Shown piece by piece: positions 1 through 5,891 of a DNA stretch of 20,797 nt. The first letter of the stretch is position 1. Every line of letters begins with the position of its first letter. The notes under the pieces are model-generated. The model was not told where the DNA came from. It searched no databases and worked only from the letters and a program-made list of their open reading frames with translations. Source of the DNA: Pseudomonadota bacterium (GTDB taxonomy: Bacteria; Pseudomonadota; Gammaproteobacteria; Burkholderiales; Burkholderiaceae_D); the NCBI GenBank assembly GCA_023449275.1, contig JAEXJM010000037.1, positions 1 through 20,797 on the forward strand, given 5' to 3'. Position numbers and translations under genes: made by a program.

Positions 1-455
1 TTCCCCGTATGTGCGGGGATGAACCGGCAGCTTGTCATTGAGCAGCTGGACGAGGCCACTGTTCCCCGTATGTGCGGGGATGAACCGCATACCGCCACGG
101 GCCGGATCGAACAGAACAGCTGTTCCCCGTATGTGCGGGGATGAACCGCTGCGAAACAAGTAGCGATTGAAGATAATAGACTGTTCCCCGTATGTGCGGG
201 GATGAACCGAAGTTGTTGGGTATTGTTTTTATCGTCGTAATCTGTTCCCCGTATGTGCGGGGATGAACCGCAGGGTCAGGGCTGGCGGCTGGACGGTGTC
301 GCTCTGTTCCCCGTATGTGCGGGGATGAACCGGAGTAATGAACATGAGCATCATTCGCGGTCAATCTGTTCCCCGTATGTGCGGGGATGAACCGACGGTC
401 TACAAAAACATGATTCCTAAGACTTGCTGTTCCCCATATGTATGGGGATGAGAAC
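1..455 (+). CRISPR. Type I-E-like CRISPR array, 3' end
   Basis: Eight copies of a 29-nt repeat, the first missing its 5' three bases at the window edge. The seven copies that are full length within the window start at 59, 120, 181, 242, 304, 366 and 427. Spacers are at 27-58, 88-119, 149-180, 210-241, 271-303, 333-365 and 395-426: five of 32 nt and two adjacent ones of 33 nt. The repeat core CCCCGTATGTGCGGGG folds into a 6-bp stem with an ATGT loop, followed by an 8-nt ATGAACCG handle. Repeat length, spacer length, stem and handle all match the type I-E (Cas6e) pattern of E. coli. The E. coli-like polarity and the degenerate last repeat (427-455) put the leader and cas genes to the left, outside the window. 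The first seven repeats agree in every base visible here. No spacer matches other sequence in this window by eye. Confidence 0.97.
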
Positions 456-658
456 ATCTATTATTGAATCAGACAAATGTGGATTTGCTATCAGATAATC
501 CCTCTTTCTACTATGCCGATCAGATGCTTTCACTTCCGAAAATTTTCACTTTATGACAAATAACACCCGACCTTAACAGCTACAAGCAAAGGGAAATGAG
601 GGTACGAATGAGGGTAAACTGAAAATGTTGTTTTATGGTTTTTAATATAAAACAATAA
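456..658. other. AT-rich gene-free stretch after the CRISPR array
   Basis: No convincing gene is seen on either strand. Two structures are visible. The first is a 10-bp direct repeat AATGAGGGTA at 595-604 and 607-616, a 12-nt period. The second is an AT-rich inverted repeat TTGTTTTAT (628-636) / ATAAAACAA (647-655) with a 10-nt loop. Either could be the edge of the element whose transposase remnant follows, but no matching terminal inverted repeat was found at the other side. Confidence 0.5.
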
Positions 659-720
659 GTTATCTAATTAGTTCAACGGACGCCGCCGGAATTGATTTCA
701 TAACGTTCCGTAAAGCTCGC

Positions 721-755
721 AAAAGCCTTGTTATTCCCAGAGAAACAAGGCTTTT
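721..755. terminator. 12-bp perfect inverted repeat, terminator-like
   Basis: AAAAGCCTTGTT (721-732) pairs perfectly with AACAAGGCTTTT (744-755) across an 11-nt loop. The A-start/T-end form is that of a bidirectional rho-independent terminator. It lies just past the recognisable end of the - strand transposase remnant, so it may be the terminator of the lost element or of the gene it entered. The GC part of the stem is short, so activity is uncertain. Confidence 0.5.
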
Positions 756-758
756 ATA

Positions 759-1103
759 TACGGTGATGCCATGAATCGACCAATCCCACAGGCAAACGCC
801 AGAAATGGTTTCCAGCTCTTCACGGTGTGTTTCCAACTCATGGTGAATCCAGGCAATATCAATGTTTCCAAGAGTCAGGAACTTCGTGTTGCTTTGCGTG
901 AGATCCGTCAGATTACTTTGACTATAGTACCCGTTGTCTGTTACTACCAACGGATTCTTGAGTGAGAAAATCCACTCCCTGAGAGCATTACGCAAGTTTG
1001 TAACATCCGGAAGATTGCCGGGCTGCTTCGTGAAGGCGATCGGCTGGTTCGTATCAACCGAGTACAACGTCAGCAACTTGACGGTGTTTAACTCAGCATT
1101 GTT
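759..1103 (-). pseudogene. DDE transposase (IS4-like) internal fragment
   Basis: On the - strand an open stretch of about 115 codons resembles the middle of IS4/IS1634-type DDE transposases. It has a substrate-domain segment ending PGNLPDVTNLRNAL, then VVTDNGYYSQSNL, which matches the region around the second catalytic aspartate (family form D-R-G-F/Y-Y-S). It ends with a segment ...LETISGVCLWDWSIHGITV like those following it in the family. The first aspartate region, the catalytic glutamate region and both protein ends are missing. The open frame extends further on both sides (1184 to 660), but the outer parts do not look like transposase: the 5' part is antisense to a helix-turn-helix tail and the 3' part runs through a hairpin. 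I therefore call a non-functional internal remnant. The exact IS family is inferred from a few motifs only. Confidence 0.7.
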
Positions 1104-1104
1104 G

Positions 1105-1260
1105 GTGTTTGAGAAAAAATATGAGCACGTGGGAAGATATCTTGACGTTATCGAACTGATCGCCGTTCTGAAAACGCTCGACATGACCCCTTATGAATTT
1201 TTCGATCTGTTTCTCTCGAAAATCGACAAGAAAAAGTTCCCGCCAGATTTCCTGATCTGA
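1105..1260 (+). pseudogene. XRE-type HTH regulator, C-terminal remnant
   Basis: The last 50 or so codons of a + strand frame encode ...FEKKYEHVGRYLDVIELIAV then LKTLDMTPYEFFDLFLSKI. This resembles the last two helices of XRE/Cro-type DNA-binding domains, whose family form is roughly S-x-x-S-K-Y-E-x-G-E-R-R-L-D-V-I-E-F followed by A-L-G-x-x-P. The N-terminal helices, including the recognition helix, are absent. The frame continues upstream only as the complement of the transposase fragment, so the regulator appears truncated by that insertion or a later deletion. The junction near 1103-1111 is estimated, not defined by a target-site duplication. No start codon with a ribosome site precedes the conserved part. 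Confidence 0.6.
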
Positions 1261-1424
1261 TGTTTTTCAACGGCAACGGGATAAATCCCGACAAATATCA
1301 AATCCGACGGTTCGATTTCTGTTTCCATTCCTGCCAGGCCGTGTCCGGTCAACAATCTTTTCGATTATCATGTTATTGTTATTCCTGTTCCGTTTTTTTA
1401 GTCATTTGAAGGGTTCATCATTCT

Positions 1425-1679
1425 ATGGAAATCTCTAAAATTCGTACTCTTGTCTCGCGCTCCGGTGAAATCCAGGGCGTTTTCGTTGTCGATCTGGTTT
1501 ATCTTGATGGTGTCCCTTATGCTGTTTTCGAATGGGAAAACAAGGAAAGCGCCGAACCGATTCCCTTGTATAAGGTCCGGCTCGATCCACGTGGCCTGAT
1601 GCCACTGCCTCCAGGCGGAGCGAATGGCGAGACTTACCAGTATCGTGTTTCTGTCGAGGATCCGAGACCGTTTTCCTGA
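1425..1679 (+). CDS. Hypothetical protein, 84 residues
   Basis: I do not recognise this family. The protein begins MEISKIRTLV and has alternating hydrophobic and charged residues suggesting beta strands (VFVVDLVYLDGVPYAVFEW), then a proline/glycine-rich stretch (RGLMPLPPGGANG) and a short strand-like tail. There is no signal peptide, membrane helix or metal-binding cluster, so it is probably a small cytoplasmic beta-rich domain. The start is the first ATG; a GAAGGG sequence at 1408-1413 is a possible ribosome site, although its 11-nt spacing is long. It is followed after 41 nt by the Sel1-repeat gene on the same strand, so the two may be cotranscribed. Codon use looks like that of its neighbours and the frame is intact, which favours a real gene over a chance frame. 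The antisense frame covering the same region has no recognisable features. Confidence 0.6.
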   Translation: MEISKIRTLVSRSGEIQGVFVVDLVYLDGVPYAVFEWENKESAEPIPLYKVRLDPRGLMPLPPGGANGETYQYRVSVEDPRPFS

Positions 1680-1720
1680 TCTGTACTGTATGAACGTAAA
1701 AGCTTTGGCACAGGTGAATT

Positions 1721-2668
1721 ATGGTTACGCCCGAATCAGATAATGAAATTGACGATATCATCTGGTCTGAAATCGAATCCAGTGATTCTCATGGCGATTT
1801 CGTCTGCTACGCTGTTCATTCTCCCTATATGGCAAAATATCTGGAGCGTGCCAGGGCCCATATTGATTCAGGTGAATATCTGGACAATCTCACTCCCGTC
1901 CGTTATCTGAAAGCGATTGAACGTATCGAAAAACTGGCGGAAACCGGAGACCCAGCAGCTACTTTTCACATGGGCAAGATTTATGCGATTGGCATCGCCG
2001 TCCAGCAGAATTTGCCAAAGGCCGTGGAATGGTATGAAAAGGCTATCGCTCTTGGTGAGCCGAGAGCGCACGCCAATCTGGGCTGGCTTTACCAGTCCGG
2101 CTATGGTGTTCCAACAGATAAATCCAGGGCATTCGAATTACTTTCGTATGGAGCGGACAATGGAGTCCTGTCTGCCAAGGCTGCCATCGGTATCATGCTG
2201 ATGAATGGTGAAGGATGTCCCCGCAACCCCGAACTCGGTTTGCAAAAACTTGAGGAATCATTCAACAGCGGATACCTGAATGCCGGAAACCACCTTTCCG
2301 ATATATATTTCGAAGGCAGGCTGCTTCCCAAAAATACCGAACTGGGTCATGAATGGCTTATGAAGGTGGCCAATTGTGGGGATGAAAGAAGCATGGCCAT
2401 TCTCGGCCATTATCTGGTCACGGGCAGCCATGGCAAAACGGACACCGGAAAGGGTCTTGCACTGTTGGTCAAAGCGACGCAATTACAATACCTTCCGGCT
2501 TACTTGTGGCTGGGCACCCTGTACAAAAAAGGGCTTGGCATTGAGCAGGATGCCGAAAAAGCCATCGAATGGTTCAAAATGGGAATCAGGGCAGGCTGTC
2601 GGGATTGCCAGATTGCACTTAACATGATGTCCCTTCCCGACTCGGACAATCCCAAATCGTTTCATTAA
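1721..2668 (+). CDS. Sel1-like repeat (SLR) protein
   Basis: The 315-residue protein has a leader of about 78 residues followed by six consecutive 36-residue Sel1-type repeats. I place them at residues 79-114, 115-150, 151-186, 187-222, 223-258 and 259-294. Each carries the A-x-x-x-L-G-x-x-Y-x-x-G-x-G-V family pattern in some form, for example ANLGWLYQSGYGVPTD and LWLGTLYKKGLGIEQD. Such alpha/alpha solenoids act as protein-interaction scaffolds; the partner here cannot be read from sequence. There is no signal peptide, unlike many secreted SLR proteins, so a cytoplasmic role is likely. The ATG is preceded by AGGTG at 1712-1716. It lies downstream of the small orphan gene in the same direction and ends before a clear hairpin at 2687. 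Confidence 0.85.
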   Translation: MVTPESDNEIDDIIWSEIESSDSHGDFVCYAVHSPYMAKYLERARAHIDSGEYLDNLTPVRYLKAIERIEKLAETGDPAATFHMGKIYAIGIAVQQNLPKAVEWYEKAIALGEPRAHANLGWLYQSGYGVPTDKSRAFELLSYGADNGVLSAKAAIGIMLMNGEGCPRNPELGLQKLEESFNSGYLNAGNHLSDIYFEGRLLPKNTELGHEWLMKVANCGDERSMAILGHYLVTGSHGKTDTGKGLALLVKATQLQYLPAYLWLGTLYKKGLGIEQDAEKAIEWFKMGIRAGCRDCQIALNMMSLPDSDNPKSFH

Positions 2669-2686
2669 TTCTGCCGATTCCGGGGC

Positions 2687-2714
2687 AAACTTCAGTATTC
2701 TCATACTGAAGTTT
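2687..2714 (+). terminator. Rho-independent-like terminator after the Sel1 gene
   Basis: A perfect 12-bp stem AAACTTCAGTAT (2687-2698) / ATACTGAAGTTT (2703-2714) with a 4-nt TCTC loop starts 18 nt after the Sel1 stop codon. The T tract is weak (stem end GTTT, then CGTTATT). It separates the Sel1 gene from lrgA. Confidence 0.7.
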
Positions 2715-2799
2715 CGTTATTCCTTCGTGTTTCAGGATATAAATAGTGCTATCGTATGCACGAGCTGTCAATTTGTCTCTGAATTAAGGAATTGGAAAA

Positions 2800-3138
2800 A
2801 TGCTTCGCCAATGTTCCATCATCTTTATTTGTCTGGCAATCGCCGAACTGATTGTCCACGCCACACACATCAACTTCCCTTCCTCACTGCTAGGCATGCT
2901 GATTCTGACCTTTTCGCTCAAGGTCGGACTGGTCAAGCTTGAATGGGTCAAAGGTTTCTCGGACTTTCTCCTGTCACACCTCGGATTGTTTTTCGTCCCC
3001 CCGGGTGTCGCCCTGATGCTCTACTTCGGCGTCATTCAGGCAGAGCTCGTACCGATTGTCCTCGCAACGATCGGAAGCACGCTGCTTGTCCTGTTCGCCA
3101 CCGGCTGGACATATCAACTCATCCGTAAAATATTATGA
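2800..3138 (+). CDS. lrgA: LrgA/CidA family holin-like membrane protein
   Basis: The 112-residue protein is almost entirely hydrophobic with about four membrane segments and the family signature NFPSSLLGMLIL in the first third, followed by FFVPPGVALM. LrgA/CidA proteins are holin-like inner-membrane proteins. In Gram-positive bacteria they affect murein hydrolase release and lysis, and more recent work links LrgAB to pyruvate and related metabolite transport. In proteobacteria (E. coli yohJ/yohK) the role is not settled. The ATG follows AAGGA at the usual distance. The stop overlaps the next ATG by 4 bp (ATGA), so translation with lrgB is probably coupled. The lrg versus cid name is arbitrary for proteobacterial members. 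Confidence 0.9.
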   Translation: MLRQCSIIFICLAIAELIVHATHINFPSSLLGMLILTFSLKVGLVKLEWVKGFSDFLLSHLGLFFVPPGVALMLYFGVIQAELVPIVLATIGSTLLVLFATGWTYQLIRKIL

Positions 3139-3830
3139 ACGAATTTCTGCACAGCGAGCTTTTCGCCATAACCTTGACTGTCGGGCTGTTCTGGGGCGCT
3201 CAATTGCTCCAGAAACGGCTCAGGTCGATCATTCTGAATCCGATTCTCGTCGCCATTATTCTGATTATCCTTGTTTTGAAAATGGGAGATATTTCATATG
3301 AAACTTACTATCAGGGCGGCAAATATATCGAATTTCTCCTGAAGCCGGCCATCGTGGCCCTGGGTGTTCCCCTCTACCTTCAAATCGAGCAAATCAAAAA
3401 ACAGGCCCTCCCCATTCTGGCATGCCAGCTGGTTGCCTGTATTGTCGGGGCGACATCGGCCTACCTGATCGCCCTGTATCTGGGATCTTCACTGGAGGTG
3501 GCCATTTCCCTTTCCCCGAAATCAGCGACCACGCCGATCGCCATGGAAGTATCCAAACTGATGGGGGGCATCCCTTCCCTGACCGCCATCATCGTTATCC
3601 TGACAGGTATTTTGGGCGCCATTTTCGGAAGGACGTTTCTTAAACTGGTCCGGGTAAAAAGTCCGATTGCACAAGGTCTGGCCCTGGGGGCGGCAGCCCA
3701 CGCGGTAGGAACATCGCATGCAATGGAAAAAAACGTCAAGCTTGGCGTTTATTCAAGTCTCGGCCTGATCATCAACGGCACGCTGACCGGTCTTTTGACA
3801 CCCTATATTCTTCACGCGTTCGGCATCTGA
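3135..3830 (+). CDS. lrgB: LrgB/CidB family membrane protein
   Basis: The 231-residue polytopic protein matches the LrgB/CidB/YohK family (usual length about 230). It has the conserved region ISLSPKSATTPIAMEVSKLM near residues 125-145 and the GLALGAAAHAVGTSHAME block near residues 185-203. Several long hydrophobic segments are visible and the last residues (LLTPYILHAFGI) form a final helix typical of the family. It acts with LrgA in the inner membrane; substrate and physiological role are not evident from sequence. Its ATG overlaps the lrgA stop codon. Its end converges on the hydrolase encoded on the other strand, 49 nt away. Confidence 0.92.
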   Translation: MNEFLHSELFAITLTVGLFWGAQLLQKRLRSIILNPILVAIILIILVLKMGDISYETYYQGGKYIEFLLKPAIVALGVPLYLQIEQIKKQALPILACQLVACIVGATSAYLIALYLGSSLEVAISLSPKSATTPIAMEVSKLMGGIPSLTAIIVILTGILGAIFGRTFLKLVRVKSPIAQGLALGAAAHAVGTSHAMEKNVKLGVYSSLGLIINGTLTGLLTPYILHAFGI

Positions 3831-3853
3831 ATCCGTCGTCCTGATGAATCCAT

Positions 3854-3872
3854 CTTGCCGACGAACGGCAAG
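3854..3872. terminator. Short hairpin between convergent genes
   Basis: CTTGCCG (3854-3860) and CGGCAAG (3866-3872) form a perfect 7-bp stem with a 5-nt loop in the 49-nt gap between convergent lrgB and the MBL hydrolase gene. No T run follows on either strand, so it is at best a weak terminator. Confidence 0.4.
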
Positions 3873-3879
3873 CATTCCG

Positions 3880-4890
3880 TCATGTCCTGACAAAGCGGAC
3901 AAGATCACCATCAATACGGGTCAGCTTGCCCTGATTTTCCAGATAATTCATATGGGCGATCGATTCTCCCATTGCGAACATACACTGGTGGGTATCGACA
4001 ATATCCCGTTCAAATATAACCGGCAGGATCTCGCATGCTGTCCTTGGCGTCGAACAGGTATCAAGCAAGATCCTGCAACGTTTTTCGTGATGTTTTTCGA
4101 GCTGATTGACTCGTGAGTGTATCCCTTTAAATGGCCTGCCATGCGATGGCAAAACCAGTGTATCGTCAGGCAAAACCAGATAACGTCGCAAGGAAGACAG
4201 AAAATCTTTCAGAGGATTGCCGTAAGGATTGGCTGCCTTGACTGGAATATTGGTAGAAATACTTGGCAAAAGCATATCTCCGGAAATCAGCACCTTCAGG
4301 TCTTTGCTATAAAACGAAGCATGTTCTGGCGCATGTCCATAACCGACAATCACCTGCCATTCATGTTCGCCGATCCGGAGCAGGTCGCCATCGAAAATTC
4401 TCCGGTAAGTCGCCGGAATGACCGGAAAACCTTTTCTGTATCCATTCCCACGCTGTACCAGGGCATCAAGCCGTCTGTTGTCCAGTCCATGCTGCCGGAA
4501 CAGTTCGACCATTGCATCGATGGAATAATTCCCGACATTATTTGCCAGTGCCAGAGCGCACAAGTATTCCCCCTGTGTCATCCATAAGGGCGCTTGCGTT
4601 TTTTGTTCCAGCCACCCGGACAACCCGACATGATCGGGATGGTAATGAGTGATGATCTGGCGGGTGAGAGGATAATTTTCCAGCCATTCATTCCACAGCT
4701 CCCTGGCCTTTTCCCAGGTCACGCCGGTATCGATGACAGCCCAGCCGTTTCCATCCCGAATCATCCATAAGTTGACGTGATTCAATACGAAGGGCAAAGG
4801 CATGCGCAACCATAAAATACCGGAAGCCACCTCCATCGCAGTGGAACCTTCGGGAATCAGTTTGTCAAACGGGTATGTGATTTCTGTCAT
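3880..4890 (-). CDS. MBL-fold metallo-hydrolase
   Basis: This 336-residue protein is a metallo-beta-lactamase-fold hydrolase of the glyoxalase-II-like type. The zinc motif H-x-H-x-D-H appears as HYHPDH after TRQIIT. Later ligands are seen as GYGHAPEH (His), ISGDMLLP (Asp) and LPSHGRPF (His), so all the expected metal ligands are present. The last 90 or so residues (from KHHEKRCRILL) are helical and look like the winged-helix-type C-terminal domain found in LACTB2-like members. No signal peptide is present, so it is cytoplasmic. The substrate cannot be told; thioester or acyl-ester hydrolysis is the general family expectation. The ATG at 4890 has no strong ribosome site. The gene is divergent from the small protein at 4961, leaving about 70 nt for both promoters. 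Confidence 0.88.
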   Translation of the reverse strand: MTEITYPFDKLIPEGSTAMEVASGILWLRMPLPFVLNHVNLWMIRDGNGWAVIDTGVTWEKARELWNEWLENYPLTRQIITHYHPDHVGLSGWLEQKTQAPLWMTQGEYLCALALANNVGNYSIDAMVELFRQHGLDNRRLDALVQRGNGYRKGFPVIPATYRRIFDGDLLRIGEHEWQVIVGYGHAPEHASFYSKDLKVLISGDMLLPSISTNIPVKAANPYGNPLKDFLSSLRRYLVLPDDTLVLPSHGRPFKGIHSRVNQLEKHHEKRCRILLDTCSTPRTACEILPVIFERDIVDTHQCMFAMGESIAHMNYLENQGKLTRIDGDLVRFVRT

Positions 4891-4960
4891 GAATCGGCCA
4901 GCAAAACATTGAAAACAGAATTGTAGCCCTACAGCATCGAGGAAACAAAAGGAGAAGAAA

Positions 4961-5134
4961 ATGCCTGAGAAAAAAGAAACCGAGCAAGACCATCAGGATG
5001 GTATAAAAAGCATTGACGACTATCTGGATGAAGCCCTGCAGGAAACGTTTCCGGCAAGCGATCCCGTCGCTATCAGCCGGCCTGACAAAAAGGAACCCCT
5101 GAAAAAAGGAAAAAAACCAGATCATCAGGGCTGA
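4961..5134 (+). CDS. Small conserved-type protein with ETFPASDP motif, 57 residues
   Basis: This frame is too short for many gene callers. It starts at an ATG preceded by a good ribosome site (AAAGGAGAAGAAAATG) and encodes 57 highly charged residues. The centre reads IDDYLDEALQETFPASDPVA. The pattern L-D-E-A-L-x-E-T/S-F-P-A-S-D-P is shared by many very short proteins of unknown function in proteobacteria and other phyla (from memory of the motif, not a search). Both ends are lysine/aspartate-rich and look disordered. There is no membrane segment or cysteine. The stop codon lies inside the 3' end of the GNAT gene on the opposite strand (10-bp tail-to-tail overlap). Function unknown. Confidence 0.8.
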   Translation: MPEKKETEQDHQDGIKSIDDYLDEALQETFPASDPVAISRPDKKEPLKKGKKPDHQG

Positions 5135-5787
5135 CCGGATGAACCAGTCGAAGAATCATTTTTTTCCGGTGCAATAATCCTCTTGAGCCACTTGACTGCT
5201 TCCTTCATTTTACCATTCAGGGCGTAATCCAGCATGGCCGCCCGTTCTTCTGCATTTTCCTGCCGGAAGCTGTCGGTATCTGGATGAGGCAATTTCAGAT
5301 ATCCATCCACTTCACCATGGTCTTTATGAATTTCCATACCTGCCTTTTCTGCAATGCAGATCATCGGCCGGTTTGAGGCAAGGCAATGGATGTACAAGGT
5401 ATTGATATGCCTGTTGCGGCAATGGATGGCCGCCCTGTCGAACAGCTTGGTACCGACATTTTTGCGACGCATGGGCGCCGAAACCGACACACCGAACTCG
5501 GCGACACGGCTAGGCTGTAGTTCACCATCAGTGGGCGGCAAATTCTCAGGAGGAGGAAAAGCAAGATGCCCGACACCGACGAGATTGAAGGTACTCTCGT
5601 AAACGCCGAAAACGGTATCCCGGTCAAAATCGATGGCATTGACGTATTTGGTGACGGCTTCATCAGGCAAAGCCGCTCCGAAACGCAATCTTCTGTCTGC
5701 CGGGCTCAACCCCAGAAAGTGATTGAGCATGAAAGGACGATCCTGTTCAGACAGTTCCTTGATAAATACAACAGGATCTTCCTTCAT
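5125..5787 (-). CDS. GNAT family N-acetyltransferase
   Basis: The 220-residue protein has the GNAT layout. After an N-terminal FIKELSEQDRPFMLNHFLGL segment comes a central strand with VGVGHLAF and AEFGVSV. Then SAPMRRKNVGTKLFDRAAIH occupies the acetyl-CoA-binding motif A position (a divergent form of Q/R-x-x-G-x-G/A), and LYIHCLASNRPMICIAEKAGM gives the motif B helix. The target is unknown. I chose the ATG at 5787, preceded by GGAGATGGAAA, over a 19-codon longer frame reaching 5844 that lacks a good ribosome site. The C-terminal 50 residues after the GNAT fold are charged and helical, ending in a Ser/Gly-rich tail. It is the gene downstream of cca on the same strand, 105 nt away. Confidence 0.85.
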   Translation of the reverse strand: MKEDPVVFIKELSEQDRPFMLNHFLGLSPADRRLRFGAALPDEAVTKYVNAIDFDRDTVFGVYESTFNLVGVGHLAFPPPENLPPTDGELQPSRVAEFGVSVSAPMRRKNVGTKLFDRAAIHCRNRHINTLYIHCLASNRPMICIAEKAGMEIHKDHGEVDGYLKLPHPDTDSFRQENAEERAAMLDYALNGKMKEAVKWLKRIIAPEKNDSSTGSSGQP

Positions 5788-5891
5788 TTTCCATCTCCGG
5801 CAAAAAACCCTGGATCCGACGTTGCAATCAATAACGGCAACCATTCATTTTAAGCAGAGACTTTACCCGAAATGACGACAATTACAAATAA

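Noticed and set aside
35..457. 140-codon open frame on the - strand with repeating SSPHIRGT / FIPAHTGN / VHPRTYGEQ units
   Set aside because: It is the translation of the CRISPR repeats, cycling through frames because the repeat period is 61-62 nt. Such frames are a classic false gene.
660..758. Continuation of the transposase frame past the HGITV segment
   Set aside because: It runs through a 12-bp perfect hairpin and loses similarity to transposases, so it was left out of the remnant. An alternative frame here (about 670-735, - strand) also reads as plausible peptide, but I could not assign it.
771..965. 64-codon + strand open frame
   Set aside because: It lies antisense to the transposase remnant and has no family similarity or ribosome site.
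1277..1290. Palindrome CGGGATAAATCCCG as a terminator
   Set aside because: The stem is short and no T run follows on either strand. It may be chance.
3844..4587. Two + strand open frames of 90 and 156 codons
   Set aside because: They are antisense to the MBL hydrolase, which has complete metal-binding motifs; the shadow frames have no recognisable features.
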